64,000 bases of DNA from Streptomyces sp. KMM 9044 (GTDB lineage: Bacteria; Actinomycetota; Actinomycetes; Streptomycetales; Streptomycetaceae). The notes beneath the pieces were generated by a model, which was given only the letters and a program-made list of their open reading frames with translations, did no database searches and had not been told where the DNA came from. The number at the start of each line of letters is the position of its first letter. The stretch's first letter is position 1. The position numbers and the translations under genes were made by a program. The stretch lies in contig NZ_CP113910.1 of the NCBI RefSeq assembly GCF_024701375.2, forward strand, positions 5,332,001 through 5,396,000, in the 5' to 3' direction. Positions 1-9,209 of the stretch are shown in pieces.

Positions 1-303
1 CAGCAGGTGGTCGATCCAGGTGATGAGTTCCGTCGAGCCGTTGCCCATCGCCACGCACTGCGGCGGAAGCCGGAGCAGACTGCACAGCTCGGCCGTGATG
101 GTGTCGGCGCTGCTCGGGTAGTACGTGATGATGTCGCGCAGCCGCGCCGCCATGTCCTCGAACATGGCCGGGGTGGGGAAGTACGGATTGCACGGAATGC
201 AGAAGTCCACCGGGCCGACCCCGTCGCTCTCCCGTGCCAGCGCAGCCATCGAGGGGCTGTGTGCCGCGGTGCTGCGGAACAACGAGGTGACGTTGTCGGC
301 CAT
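1..303 (-). CDS. Class I/II PLP-dependent aminotransferase, N-terminal fragment
   Basis: The first 101 residues of a protein that runs off the left edge of the window. The start ATG is preceded by a clear GGAGG. The fragment reads MADNVTSLFRSTA, then a CNPYFPTPAMF segment, an RLRDIITYYPSSADTITAEL segment and LPPQCVAMGNGSTELI. This matches the N-terminal arm and first small-domain helices of fold-type I aminotransferases of the HisC/CobD type, where the 'YP...' and 'GNGSTELI' stretches lead into the PLP-binding large domain. The catalytic lysine lies outside the window, so substrate cannot be judged. It is transcribed away from the sugar operon on its right. Confidence 0.72.
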   Translation of the reverse strand, partial: MADNVTSLFRSTAAHSPSMAALARESDGVGPVDFCIPCNPYFPTPAMFEDMAARLRDIITYYPSSADTITAELCSLLRLPPQCVAMGNGSTELITWIDHLL

Positions 304-356
304 GGAACCTCCGTGTACGGCGGGCCCGCCGGGGACGTACCGGGCCCGTCATGCGT

Positions 357-388
357 GGGTGGCCCGCGCGGGGGAGCACGGGCCACCC
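357..388. repeat. Perfect 10-bp inverted repeat upstream of the aminotransferase
   Basis: GGGTGGCCCG and CGGGCCACCC are separated by 12 nt. It lies in the space between the aldose epimerase stop and the aminotransferase start, both on the minus strand. It may terminate the upstream sugar operon or act in the aminotransferase leader. There is no T-run on either side. Confidence 0.55.
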
Positions 389-514
389 GTACATACGGAG
401 GGGGGTGTGGCGCTGTTCAGCCGATGTGAAAAAAGTGTGACGGCGTGAACCTCTGGCGCGGTTTACGCGTCACGCGCCCCCGCGCGGGGCCCCACCACGG
501 ACGGCGCCCGTGGT

Positions 515-1696
515 TCAGGCGCCGAACGAGTGCACCGTCGTCGTCCGGTACGTCTCGCCCGGACGCAGCACCGTCGACGGGAACGACGGCTGGTTCGGCG
601 CGTCCGGGAAGTGCTGGGTCTCCAGGCACAGTCCGTCGCCCTGGCGGTAGACCCGCCCACCGGTGCCGACGAGGGTGCCGTCGAGGAAGTTCCCCGAGTA
701 GAACTGCAGTCCGGGCTCGTTGGTGGCGATCCGCAGGGTGCGGCCGGAGGACGGGTCGCGCAGGGTCGCGGCGTGTCCGGGGCGCGCGGTGATGCCCTTG
801 TCGAGCACCCAGTTGTGGTCGAAACCCTGCCCGTACAGCATCTGTTGGTGCGCCACGCGGAGGTCCCGGCCGATCGGCTTGGCGCTGCGGAAGTCGAACG
901 GGGTGCCGCCGACCCGGGCCAGTTCGCCGGTGGGGATCAGCCCGGCGTCGACCGGTGTGTAACGGTTGGCGGCGATGGTCAGCTCGTGGTCGTCGACCGA
1001 ACCGCTGCTCTCGCCGGCGAGGTTCCAGTAGACGTGGCTGGTGAGGTTGACGACGGTGGCCCGGTCGGTGGTGGCCGCGTAGTCGACGCGCCAGTCGCCG
1101 TGCCGGGTAAGGGTGTACGTCACCTTCGTGCGCAGGGTGCCCGGGTAGCCCATCTCGCCGTCGGCGCTGACGTAGGACAGGCGCAGTCCGACGTCGGAGC
1201 CCTCGGCGAACGGCTCGACGTCCCAGACCCGCTTGTCGAAGCCCTGGGCGCCCCCGTGCAGGCTGTTGGCGCCGTCGTTGACGGAGAGCTGGTGGGCCGT
1301 GCCGTCGAGGGTGAAGCGGCCCTCGGCGATCCGGTTGCCGTAGCGGCCGATCAGGGCGCCGAAGTACGGGCTGGACGCGACGTACTCCTCGATGGTGTCG
1401 AAGCCGAGCGAGACGTTGGCGTAGCGGCCCCGGCGGTCGGGGATCTCCAGGGACTGGACGATGCCGCCGTAGGACAGGACCTTCAGCCGTGTCCTGCCGT
1501 TGGCCAGCGACCAGCTGTGCACCTTCGTGCCGTCAGCGAGTGTGCCGAAGAGCGTCCGTACGGGCTTCCTGCCGCCCGCACCCGGGCCCCGGCCGCCGCC
1601 CGAGGCGTGTGCCGTCCCACCGGTCGTGGTGGCGGCGGTGACTCCGGCGGCCGCGGCCGCCGCTCCTGCGATGACCGTGCGTCTGTTCAGTTCCAC
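515..1696 (-). CDS. Exported aldose 1-epimerase (galactose mutarotase) with Tat-type signal
   Basis: Interconverts alpha and beta anomers of free hexoses. The protein has 393 residues and opens with VELNRRTVIAG followed by an alanine-rich hydrophobic stretch, which is a twin-arginine signal. Family marks are NSLHGGAQGFDKRVW (active-site histidine), VNLTSHVYWNL (the TNHxYFNL equivalent, with Ser replacing Asn), GLQFYSGNF, and the C-terminal LCLETQHFPDAPNQPSF carrying the catalytic glutamate. I chose GTG at 1696 because GAGGGAG lies 7 nt upstream; a TTG at 1702 is the alternative. It is the last gene of the sugar transporter operon, so it probably prepares extracellular sugar anomers for uptake. 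A shorter cytosolic paralogue lies at 12506-13480. Confidence 0.9.
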   Translation of the reverse strand: MELNRRTVIAGAAAAAAGVTAATTTGGTAHASGGGRGPGAGGRKPVRTLFGTLADGTKVHSWSLANGRTRLKVLSYGGIVQSLEIPDRRGRYANVSLGFDTIEEYVASSPYFGALIGRYGNRIAEGRFTLDGTAHQLSVNDGANSLHGGAQGFDKRVWDVEPFAEGSDVGLRLSYVSADGEMGYPGTLRTKVTYTLTRHGDWRVDYAATTDRATVVNLTSHVYWNLAGESSGSVDDHELTIAANRYTPVDAGLIPTGELARVGGTPFDFRSAKPIGRDLRVAHQQMLYGQGFDHNWVLDKGITARPGHAATLRDPSSGRTLRIATNEPGLQFYSGNFLDGTLVGTGGRVYRQGDGLCLETQHFPDAPNQPSFPSTVLRPGETYRTTTVHSFGA

Positions 1697-1717
1697 TATC
1701 AAGCTCCCTCAAGAAGA

Positions 1718-1741
1718 GGGCCCCGCCTTCCGGCGGGGCCC
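1718..1741. terminator. Hairpin between permease and aldose epimerase
   Basis: GGGCCCCGCC and GGCGGGGCCC form a perfect 10-bp stem with a 4-nt TTCC loop, just after the permease stop. No T-tract follows on the minus strand. It could be an intra-operon attenuator or a 3'-end stabiliser that lowers epimerase expression relative to the transporter. Confidence 0.6.
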
Positions 1742-1749
1742 GAGCCGAC

Positions 1750-2994
1750 TTACGAACCGACCTTGCGCTTGTTCCACACGTCGAAGCCGACCGCCGCCAG
1801 GAGCACCAGGCCCTTGATGACCTGCTGCCAGTCGGTGCCGACGCCGACGAGGTTCATACCGTTGTTCAGCACACCCAGGACCAGGCCGCCGATGATCGCG
1901 CCGAGCACGGTGCCGACACCGCCGCTCATCGACGCGCCGCCGATGAACGCGGCCGCGATCGCCTCGAGTTCGAAGTTGAGGCCGGCCTTGGGCGAGGCCG
2001 CGTTGAAGCGGGCGGCGAAGACCAGACCCGCCAGGGCCGCGAGCATGCCCATGTTCAGGAAGACCAGGAAGGTGACCTTCTTCTCCCGTACCCCCGACAG
2101 CTTGGCCGCGGGCAGGTTGCCGCCGATGGCGTAGATGTGGCGGCCGATGACGGCGTTGCGCATCACGTAGCCGAAGCCGACGAGCAGCGCGCCGAGGATC
2201 AGCAGCACGATCGGGGCGCCCTTGTAGCTGGCCAGCAGCAGTGTGACGGTGAGGATGGCGGCGGTGAGCGCCACCAGCTTCAGCAGGAACAGCCTGGTGG
2301 GCAGGACGTCGAGGGCGAACTCCTGCTGGCGGCGCCGGTCGCGGAGTTCCTGGAGCACCACGAGGGCTATCAGTCCGAGGCCGAGCAACAGGGTGAGGTT
2401 GTGGTAGTTCGTGTTCGGGCCGACCTCGGGCAGGAAGCCGTTGGCCGTCGTCTGCAGCCCCTTCGGGAACGGGCCGAGGGTCTGCCCGCCGAGGAAGATC
2501 TCGGTCAGACCGCGGAAGGTGAGCATGCCCGCCAGGGTCACGATGAACGACGGCAGCCCGCCGTACGCGATGAACCACCCCTGTACCGCGCCCGCGATCG
2601 CGCCCACGGCCAGGCACAGCAGCACCGCGACGGGCCAGGGCAGGTCGTTGCGGACCATGAACACGGCGGCCATCGAACCGACGAACGCCGTCAGCGAACC
2701 GACCGACAGGTCGATGTGGCCCGCGATGATGACCAGCATCATGCCGATCGCCAGGATCAGGATGTAGCTGTTCTGCAGCACCAGGTTGGACACGTTGCGC
2801 GGCAGCAGCAGGTCGCCCTCGGTCCACACCGCGAACAGCGCCACGATCAGGCCCAGGGCGATCAGCATGCCGTACTGGCGCATGTTGCGGCGCATGCCGT
2901 CCAGCATCAGCCGGAGCAGGCCGTCACCGGTGCCCGTCCCGTTCTTGCCCGGCGGCGCGGCGGCCGGGTTCTTGTCGGTGACATCCGTGCTCAT
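1750..2994 (-). CDS. Sugar ABC transporter permease (GguB/XylH/RbsC type)
   Basis: Integral membrane subunit of a CUT2-type sugar importer, 414 residues. The hydrophilic N-terminus ([19 protein letters not shown]) is followed by about ten membrane segments. [19 protein letters not shown] is the characteristic CUT2 permease motif near residue 100. The length matches the longer XylH/GguB subgroup rather than RbsC (about 320). The ATG overlaps the stop of the ATPase gene as ATGA, with GAGGTAACCCG just upstream, which implies translational coupling. An upstream in-frame extension overlaps the ATPase gene and has no ribosome site, so it was rejected. It partners with the ATPase at 2991 and the binding protein at 4600. 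Confidence 0.93.
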   Translation of the reverse strand: MSTDVTDKNPAAAPPGKNGTGTGDGLLRLMLDGMRRNMRQYGMLIALGLIVALFAVWTEGDLLLPRNVSNLVLQNSYILILAIGMMLVIIAGHIDLSVGSLTAFVGSMAAVFMVRNDLPWPVAVLLCLAVGAIAGAVQGWFIAYGGLPSFIVTLAGMLTFRGLTEIFLGGQTLGPFPKGLQTTANGFLPEVGPNTNYHNLTLLLGLGLIALVVLQELRDRRRQQEFALDVLPTRLFLLKLVALTAAILTVTLLLASYKGAPIVLLILGALLVGFGYVMRNAVIGRHIYAIGGNLPAAKLSGVREKKVTFLVFLNMGMLAALAGLVFAARFNAASPKAGLNFELEAIAAAFIGGASMSGGVGTVLGAIIGGLVLGVLNNGMNLVGVGTDWQQVIKGLVLLAAVGFDVWNKRKVGS

Positions 2995-4541
2995 CGGGTT
3001 ACCTCTTTGTCCTTCGTCATCTGACGCATCAGCGATTCCTGGGATGCCTCGGCCCGCGAGAACTCCCCGGTCAGCCGTCCGGCGGCCATCGTGTAGATGC
3101 GGTCGCACATGCCGAGCAGTTCGGGCAGCTCGGAGGAGATGAAGACGACCGCCTTGCCCTGGGCGGCCAGCTGGTCGATGACCGTGTAGATCTCGTACTT
3201 GGCGCCGACGTCGATACCGCGCGTCGGCTCGTCCAGGATCAGCACCTCGGGACCGGCGAAGATCCACTTGCTGAGGACGACCTTCTGCTGGTTGCCGCCG
3301 GACAGCTTGCCCACCGGCTCGAAGACCGTCGGCGCCTTGATGTTCATGGACCTGCGGAAGCCCTCGGCGACCTGGCGCTCCTCGTGCTCGTCGACGATTC
3401 CCCGCTTGGCGACCTTGCCCAGCGCGCTGAGCGAGATGTTGCGGTTGATGGTGTCGATGAGGTTCAGGCCGTAGTGCTTGCGGTCCTCGGTGACGTACGC
3501 GATGCCGTGTCCCACTGCCTCGGGGACGGTCTTGGTACGGATCTCCTTGCCGTCCCGCAGGACGGTGCCGCCCGTGTACCGGCCGTAGGTGCGGCCGAAC
3601 AGGCTCATCGCCAGCTCGGTGCGGCCGGCGCCCATCAGACCGGCGATGCCGACGATCTCGCCGCGCCGGGCCTCCAGCGACACGTCGTCGACGACCTTGC
3701 GCTGCTGGTCGATCGGGTGGTGCACGGTCCAGTTGCGCACCTCGAGAGCCGGGGCCGTGCCCTCCTCCGGGTGGTGCGGGGTCCGCTCCGGGAAACGGTG
3801 TTCCAGGTCGCGGCCGACCATTCCGCTGATGATCCGGTCCTCGGTGGTCTCCACGGCCTCCACGTCGAGCGTCTCGATGGTCCGCCCGTCCCGCAGGATC
3901 GTCACCGAGTCGGCGACCTTGCGGATCTCGTTCAGCTTGTGGGAGATGATGATCGAGGTGATGCCCTGCTCCTTCAGCTGGAGGATCAGGTCGAGCAGCT
4001 TGCCGCTGTCCTCGTCGTTGAGCGCGGAGGTCGGCTCGTCGAGGATGAGCAGCTTGACCTTCTTCGACAGCGCCTTGGCGATCTCCACCAGCTGCTGCTT
4101 GCCCACGCCGATGTCGGCGACCCGGGTCTCCGGGTGGTCGTCGAGCCCCACCCGGCGCAGCAGTTCGGTGGCGTGCCGCAGCGTCTCGTGCCAGTCGATG
4201 CGGCCGTGCCTGGTGTGCTCGTTGCCGAGGAAGATGTTCTCCGCGAGGGAGAGGTAGGGCACCAGGGCGAGCTCCTGGTGGATGATCACGATGCCCTGCT
4301 GTTCGCTGGCCCTGATGTCCTTGAACCGGCAGGGGTTTTCCTCGAAGAGGATCTCCCCCTCGTAGGTGCCGTGCGGGTGGACGCCGGAGAGGACCTTCAT
4401 GAGGGTCGACTTGCCGGCGCCGTTCTCGCCGCAGATGGCGTGGACCTCGCCCCGCTGGACGGTCAGAGTGACGTCCGACAGCGCCTTGACGCCGGGAAAG
4501 GTCTTGACGATCGAGCGCATTTCCAGGACGGGTCCCGCCAT
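2991..4541 (-). CDS. Sugar ABC transporter ATP-binding protein, double-domain (GguA/MglA type)
   Basis: The 516-residue energy subunit with two fused nucleotide-binding domains. Domain 1 has an intact Walker A ([14 protein letters not shown]), a signature-like [14 protein letters not shown] and Walker [13 protein letters not shown]. Domain 2 has a degenerate Walker A ([10 protein letters not shown]), an intact signature [14 protein letters not shown] and Walker [17 protein letters not shown]. This asymmetry is normal for CUT2 ATPases. ATG at 4541 follows GGAAGG; a TTG 15 nt upstream is less likely. The stop overlaps the permease start by 4 nt. Confidence 0.94.
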   Translation of the reverse strand: MAGPVLEMRSIVKTFPGVKALSDVTLTVQRGEVHAICGENGAGKSTLMKVLSGVHPHGTYEGEILFEENPCRFKDIRASEQQGIVIIHQELALVPYLSLAENIFLGNEHTRHGRIDWHETLRHATELLRRVGLDDHPETRVADIGVGKQQLVEIAKALSKKVKLLILDEPTSALNDEDSGKLLDLILQLKEQGITSIIISHKLNEIRKVADSVTILRDGRTIETLDVEAVETTEDRIISGMVGRDLEHRFPERTPHHPEEGTAPALEVRNWTVHHPIDQQRKVVDDVSLEARRGEIVGIAGLMGAGRTELAMSLFGRTYGRYTGGTVLRDGKEIRTKTVPEAVGHGIAYVTEDRKHYGLNLIDTINRNISLSALGKVAKRGIVDEHEERQVAEGFRRSMNIKAPTVFEPVGKLSGGNQQKVVLSKWIFAGPEVLILDEPTRGIDVGAKYEIYTVIDQLAAQGKAVVFISSELPELLGMCDRIYTMAAGRLTGEFSRAEASQESLMRQMTKDKEVTR

Positions 4542-4599
4542 GGTCGTGCCTTCCAATCCGTAGGGGTACGGCGGTGGTTGGGTCGCCTGCTGAGGCCGC

Positions 4600-5712
4600 C
4601 TACTTGAGGTCGCTCTCCTTGACGTAGCCGGAGTCGACCACGGTCTCCTGGTAGTTGGCCTTGTCCACGGCGACCGGCTCCAGCAGGTAGGCCGGCACGA
4701 CCTTCGACCCGTTGTCGTAGGTCTCGGTGTCGTTGACCTCGGGCTCCTTGTCCTTCAGGAGCGCGTCGACCATGTTCGTGGCGACCTTGGCGAGCTCACG
4801 GGTGTCCTTGTAGACGGTCATGGACTGCTGGTCGGCGATGATCGACTTCACCGAGGCGACCTCGGCGTCCTGGCCGGTGACGATCGGCAGCGGCTTGTTC
4901 TTGGAGCCGTAGTCGTCCGACTTCAGCGCCGACAGGATGCCGATGGAGATGCCGTCGTACGGGGAGAGGACCGCGTCGACCGCCTCGCTCTTGTAGGACG
5001 AGGTCAGGATGTCGTCCATGCGCTTCTGGGCGGTGCCGCCGTCCCAGCGCAGGGTGGTGACCTGGTTCAGCTCGGTCTGGCCGGACCGGACGACGAGCTG
5101 CTTCTCGTCGATGTACGGCTGCAGGACGTTCATCGCGCCCTGGAAGAAGTAGCGGGTGTTGTTGTCGTCGTTGGAGCCGGCGAACAGCTCGATGTTGAAG
5201 GGGCCCTTCTCGCTGCCGTCCTTCAGACCGAGCTTGTCGACGATGTAGTCGCCCTGGAGCTCGCCGACCTTCTCGTTGTCGAACGAGGCGTAGTAGTCGA
5301 CGTTCTCCGTGCCGAGGATCAGGCGGTCGTAGGAGATCACCGGGATGTCGGCGTCCTTGGCCTGCTGCAGGACGTTGTTCAGCGACTTGTTGTCGATGGC
5401 CGCGACGATGAGCGCCTCGACGCCCTGCGTGATCAGGTTCTCGACCTGGGCGACCTGCTGGTCCGGGTCGTCCTCGCCGAAGACCAGCTTGGTCTCGTAG
5501 CCCTTGGACTCCAGGTTCTTGACGACATTGTCACCGTCGGCTATCCAGCGCTCGGAGGACTTGGTCGGCATCGCGATGCCGACGGTCGCTCCGCCGGAGC
5601 TCGACTTGTCCTCCTCGCTGCCGCCCTCGCCGCTCTGGCCGCAGGCGGACAGGGTGAGGGCGAGGGAGGCGGCGGTGGCCACGGTGGCGAGGGCGGCTCT
5701 GCGATTACGCAT
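4600..5712 (-). CDS. Sugar-binding lipoprotein of the ABC importer (ChvE-like)
   Basis: A periplasmic-binding-protein-like lipoprotein of 370 residues that captures sugar outside the membrane. The signal peptide is [15 protein letters not shown] and the lipobox LTLSAC gives a lipidated cysteine. The type I binding fold is marked by [59 protein letters not shown] and [16 protein letters not shown], all typical of the ChvE/xylose group. Three in-frame ATGs occur at 5721, 5718 and 5712; I chose 5712 because AAGGA then sits about 8 nt away. First gene of the transporter trio, so the main operon promoter or a secondary one probably lies in 5713-5913. Confidence 0.93.
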   Translation of the reverse strand: MRNRRAALATVATAASLALTLSACGQSGEGGSEEDKSSSGGATVGIAMPTKSSERWIADGDNVVKNLESKGYETKLVFGEDDPDQQVAQVENLITQGVEALIVAAIDNKSLNNVLQQAKDADIPVISYDRLILGTENVDYYASFDNEKVGELQGDYIVDKLGLKDGSEKGPFNIELFAGSNDDNNTRYFFQGAMNVLQPYIDEKQLVVRSGQTELNQVTTLRWDGGTAQKRMDDILTSSYKSEAVDAVLSPYDGISIGILSALKSDDYGSKNKPLPIVTGQDAEVASVKSIIADQQSMTVYKDTRELAKVATNMVDALLKDKEPEVNDTETYDNGSKVVPAYLLEPVAVDKANYQETVVDSGYVKESDLK

Positions 5713-5913
5713 GATCATCATCCTTGATGTGGGTGCAGTGACGGTCCGGAGGTGCGCACTCGCCTGTGGGGCGAGGCGCTTGATGGCGAAGGGCGGATCG
5801 AAGGGGCGGGGCGGGGAGGTGCGGTGGGCAGGAGGCGCCGGGTGGAACCGACAGGGAGTGTGTGGGATTGTGCGGGTCTGTGTCTGCTTCTGTGAAGTCG
5901 AGTTTCCGGAACG

Positions 5914-6882
5914 TTATGACGAGATGTCGAACCTGTGCAGCTTCCCCGGAAGCCGTGAACCGAGCGGGTCCATGTCGCGGTCCGCGCCGTGGCGGGCGAG
6001 CAGGTCCAGGGCGAGCCGGCCGCGCCGCACCCGCTCCTTGGCGCTCGTCAGCGTGACGTCCCGCATGTGGTGTCCGTAGGGGTAGATCCCGGGCGCCTTG
6101 GACAGTCCGAACTTCAGGTACAACGGCGCTCCGCGCCGGATCAGTTCGGCCACCTCGTACATCCGGACGTAACCGCCCAGGTCGTCGGGGGCCTCGATGT
6201 ACATGTCCATCGGAGCGGTCGAAACCCTTCTGATCTCGGTGAGGTGATCGAGCGTCAGGTCGCTCGGTACGTTGACCGAGTCGGCGCCGAGCTGCTCGTA
6301 GACCGCGTACGAGGCCGGGTTGACCGGTCCGACGAGGGCCGAGACCTTCAGTGTGGTGTCCTGCGGAATGATCCCGGCCACCCGTGCCCGGTGCAGCGTC
6401 CACAGCACCCCCTCGTCGGCGACGAGCAGGCACTTGACGCCCAGCTCCGTCGCCCGCACGGCGTCTTCGATACAGCCGGCGACCGCGTCGTGGCCCCGGG
6501 CGCGCAGCCCGGCGCCGCGCGAGTCGGTACGGGTGGAGCCGCCGATGTCCCAGGTGCCGCGCGGGCCGGTGAACAGGCAGAGCTCGATGTCCCGTTCGGC
6601 GGTTGCCCCGGCCATCTCGGTGATCTCGGCGTCGGTCAGCATCCAGACGCCGCTGCCCTGGCTGATCCGGTGGATCGGTACGTCCAGCCGGGAGGCTTCC
6701 TTCAGGACCACCGCCAGCGCCTCGGGCCCCTCGCAGGAGGGGACCTCGGTGCGCCAGAGGCCGCCGCCGGGGAAGGAGTGCGGCGAGGCGTCGGCGGGGT
6801 CGGGGGCGGGAGCACCCAGGCCGAGCGCGGTGAGTGCCTGCTCACCGGGCCTGCGGGCTGCCTTGGCGGAAGCGTCGGTCAC
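5914..6882 (-). CDS. Putative TIM-barrel protein resembling the U32 peptidase family
   Basis: A 322-residue soluble protein that starts at GTG (MTDASAKAARR) with AGAAGGA 8 nt upstream. Repeated beta-alpha units are visible: PIHRISQGSGVWML, ELCLFTGPRGTWDI, LGVKCLLVADEGVLW, LKVSALVGPVNPASY, LGADSVNVPSDLTLDHL, MDMYIEAPDDLGG and LYLKFGLSKAPG. The ordering and the 'GADSVNVPSDLTL' segment resemble U32 peptidase-like barrels, but I see no proven catalytic residues. It lies between the oxidoreductase and the sugar-binding protein on the same strand, which suggests a role in the same sugar or sugar-acid pathway, possibly as an aldolase-like enzyme. Function is unproven. Confidence 0.5.
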   Translation of the reverse strand: MTDASAKAARRPGEQALTALGLGAPAPDPADASPHSFPGGGLWRTEVPSCEGPEALAVVLKEASRLDVPIHRISQGSGVWMLTDAEITEMAGATAERDIELCLFTGPRGTWDIGGSTRTDSRGAGLRARGHDAVAGCIEDAVRATELGVKCLLVADEGVLWTLHRARVAGIIPQDTTLKVSALVGPVNPASYAVYEQLGADSVNVPSDLTLDHLTEIRRVSTAPMDMYIEAPDDLGGYVRMYEVAELIRRGAPLYLKFGLSKAPGIYPYGHHMRDVTLTSAKERVRRGRLALDLLARHGADRDMDPLGSRLPGKLHRFDISS

Positions 6883-7023
6883 AAGATGTCCTTCTGTTCG
6901 GTATGTCGGACGAGGTTCGTGGCCCCGAGGAGGAGCCGGGCGGGGCGGGGAGCCGAGGAGGCGCTGTGCGCGCAGGTACGGGGCCGGTGGAGGGACCCCG
7001 CCCTCGCGCGTACCAGCGGGGCC

Positions 7024-8049
7024 CTACGGGCGCAGCAGGACCTTGCCCACTTTCGGGTCACCGGACCCCACCAGCTCGATGGCCTCCGAGAACCCGGCCA
7101 GTGGCAGCTCGTGCGTGACCAGCGGCAGCGGATCGAGCAGCCCGGCGGCGAACACCCGCACCGTGTGCGCCCAGGCGTTCGGCGGCGCCCCGAAGACGGT
7201 GTGCACCTCCAGCTGCCGTACGACCAGGTCCGTCGGGTCGAGACCGTCCGCGCCCGGCGCCGGGATGCCCGTCAGGACGACCCGCCCGCCGCGCCTTGAC
7301 AGCGCGGCGGCCGTGCGGGCCGCGTCGGCGGACCCGGCGGTCTCGATCACCACGTCGAAGTCGTCCGGGAGCGGCTGGTCCTTGGTGCGAAAGGCGGTGG
7401 CGCCGTACCGGCGGGACAGCTCCTCGCGGTCGTTCCGGGTACCGACGACCAGGAGCTCGGCCGGGGAGTTCGCGCGCAGGAACTGCACCGCGAACATGCC
7501 GAGGGTGCCCGTACCGACCACGGCGACCCGCTCGCCGGGCACGGTGTTCGCCCTGAGCGCGGCGGCGGCGATGCAGGCCGCCGGCTCCAGCAGCGCCGCC
7601 GCGGTGAGGTCGGCGTCGTCCGGCAGGACGTGCAGCAGGCGGGCCGGGAGGGTCAGCGTGGCGGCCATCGCCCCCGGCTGGGTGAACCCGGTCTCCTCGT
7701 AACCGGCCGAGCACAGCGTCGTCTCACCGGCATGACAGCGGTCACACACCTGGCAGTTCCGGAAGCCCTCACCGACGACCTTGCGGCCGGTGAGCGACGC
7801 GGGTACTCCCGCGCCCACCCGCTCCACGGTCCCGGACCATTCGTGGCCCGGGGTGAGCGGGTAGCGCACGTATCCCTCGGGGCGGTTGCCCTGGTACACC
7901 TCGCGGTCACTGCCGCAGATACCGGTCGCGTGCACCCGGACCAGCGCCTCGCCGGGGCCGGGATCGCGTGGCTCGTGGGCGACGAGGCGGTGAGCGCCGG
8001 GGCCCTCGACGACGACGGCCACGGAGGACGCGCCCGCGGCGCCGGTCAC
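7024..8049 (-). CDS. Zinc-dependent medium-chain alcohol/polyol dehydrogenase
   Basis: NAD(P)-dependent oxidoreductase of 341 residues. The catalytic zinc region reads HATGICGSDREVYQG and LTPGHEWSGTVERVG. The structural zinc site is CQVCDRCHAGETTLC with the usual C-x2-C-x2-C-x7-C spacing, and the Rossmann motif is VVGTGTLGMFAVQFL. It probably oxidises a sugar, polyol or sugar acid. I chose the GTG at 8049 because it overlaps the upstream dehydratase stop as GTGA and follows AAGGG; longer in-frame starts would overlap the neighbour by 45 nt. Tight coupling to the dehydratase suggests consecutive steps in one catabolic route. Confidence 0.88.
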   Translation of the reverse strand: MTGAAGASSVAVVVEGPGAHRLVAHEPRDPGPGEALVRVHATGICGSDREVYQGNRPEGYVRYPLTPGHEWSGTVERVGAGVPASLTGRKVVGEGFRNCQVCDRCHAGETTLCSAGYEETGFTQPGAMAATLTLPARLLHVLPDDADLTAAALLEPAACIAAAALRANTVPGERVAVVGTGTLGMFAVQFLRANSPAELLVVGTRNDREELSRRYGATAFRTKDQPLPDDFDVVIETAGSADAARTAAALSRRGGRVVLTGIPAPGADGLDPTDLVVRQLEVHTVFGAPPNAWAHTVRVFAAGLLDPLPLVTHELPLAGFSEAIELVGSGDPKVGKVLLRP

Positions 8050-9209
8050 TGCGTGCCCTTGGGCTTGCGCTGCTCCCAGCCCTCGGCCCACAGGTCGAAC
8101 CGGGCCTGCTGCTGCGGGAACTCGGCCGCCGCGTCGACGTCCAGCTCCACGCCGAGGCCGGGGGCGTCGGAGAGGTGGAAGCAGCCGTCCTCCGGGTTCA
8201 CCTGCGGTGCGCCCTTGACGACCTTCTTGATCTCCGCGTCGGCGAAGTCGTTGAAGTGCTCCAGGATCTTGAAGTTCGGCGAGGTGAAGCCGACCTGGAG
8301 GGACGCAGCGGTGAGCACCGGGCCGCCGACGTTGTGCGGCGCGACCAGCATGTAGTGGGTCTCGGCGGTCGCGGCGAGCTTGCGCGTCTCCCAGATGCCT
8401 CCGACGTGGCCGACGTCCGGCTGCAGGATGTCGACGGCCTGGCTCTCGAACAGCTCACGGAACTCGATGCGGTCGTGGATGCGCTCACCGGTGGCGACCG
8501 GGATGTCGACCTTGGCGGCGACCTTCTCCAGCGCCTTGAGGTTCTCCGGCGGGACCGGCTCCTCCAGCCAGGCCGGCTTGAAGGGGGCGAGGTCCTTGGC
8601 CAGGCGGACGGCGGTGGCGGGGGAGAAGCGGCCGTGCATCTCCAGCATCAGCTCGGCCTCGGGGCCGATGGCGTCGCGCACCGCCTCGATCAGGGAGACG
8701 GCGTACAGGCTCTCCTTGTGGTCGAGTTCGAAGTGCCCGGTGCCGAACGGGTCGATCTTCAGGGCCCGGTAGCCGCGCTCCACCACCGCCTGCGCGGCCT
8801 TGTGGTACGCCTCCGGGGTGCGCTCCGTGGTGTACCAGCCATTGGCGTACGCCTTGACCTTGTCGGTCACCCTGCCGCCGAGCAGTTGCCAGACGGGGAC
8901 GCCGAGGGCCTTGCCCTTGATGTCCCAGCAGGCCATCTCGACGACGGCGATACCGGACATCACGATCTCCCCGGCGCGGCCGTAGTCGCCGTACTTCATC
9001 CGGCGGACCAGGTCCTCGACAGCGAACGGGTCCGAGCCGAGAATGTGGTTGGCCTGGGCTTCCTTCAGGTAACCCACAAGGGCGTCGGTGTGCCCCAGCA
9101 TCCGAGTCTCGCCGACTCCCGTGATTCCCTCGTCGGTGTGCACCTGGACGTACGTCAGGTTGCGCCACGGCGTCCCGACCACGTGTGTGCTGATTCCGGT
9201 GATACGCAC
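8046..9209 (-). CDS. Enolase-superfamily sugar-acid dehydratase (mandelate racemase / galactonate dehydratase group)
   Basis: Mg-dependent dehydratase of 387 residues, expected to convert an aldonate to a 2-keto-3-deoxy acid. The N-terminal capping domain is followed by a (beta/alpha)7-beta barrel. KIDPFGTGHF holds the first barrel lysine near residue 151. Metal-ligand strands are LMLEMHGRF (E190), WLEEPVPPEN (E216/E217) and ATGERI (E242), and APHNVGGP carries a late-barrel histidine. The LEEPVPPEN and barrel pattern resembles DgoD, but exact substrate (galactonate, gluconate or other) cannot be assigned by eye. First gene of the minus-strand sugar block; the region upstream at 9268-9374 holds repeated TTCGA boxes. 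Confidence 0.85.
   Translation of the reverse strand: MRITGISTHVVGTPWRNLTYVQVHTDEGITGVGETRMLGHTDALVGYLKEAQANHILGSDPFAVEDLVRRMKYGDYGRAGEIVMSGIAVVEMACWDIKGKALGVPVWQLLGGRVTDKVKAYANGWYTTERTPEAYHKAAQAVVERGYRALKIDPFGTGHFELDHKESLYAVSLIEAVRDAIGPEAELMLEMHGRFSPATAVRLAKDLAPFKPAWLEEPVPPENLKALEKVAAKVDIPVATGERIHDRIEFRELFESQAVDILQPDVGHVGGIWETRKLAATAETHYMLVAPHNVGGPVLTAASLQVGFTSPNFKILEHFNDFADAEIKKVVKGAPQVNPEDGCFHLSDAPGLGVELDVDAAAEFPQQQARFDLWAEGWEQRKPKGTQ

Noticed and set aside
530..2134. Long plus-strand open frame opposite the epimerase and permease
   Set aside because: Mirror of real minus-strand genes caused by high GC; composition lacks natural hydrophobic pattern and there is no ribosome site.
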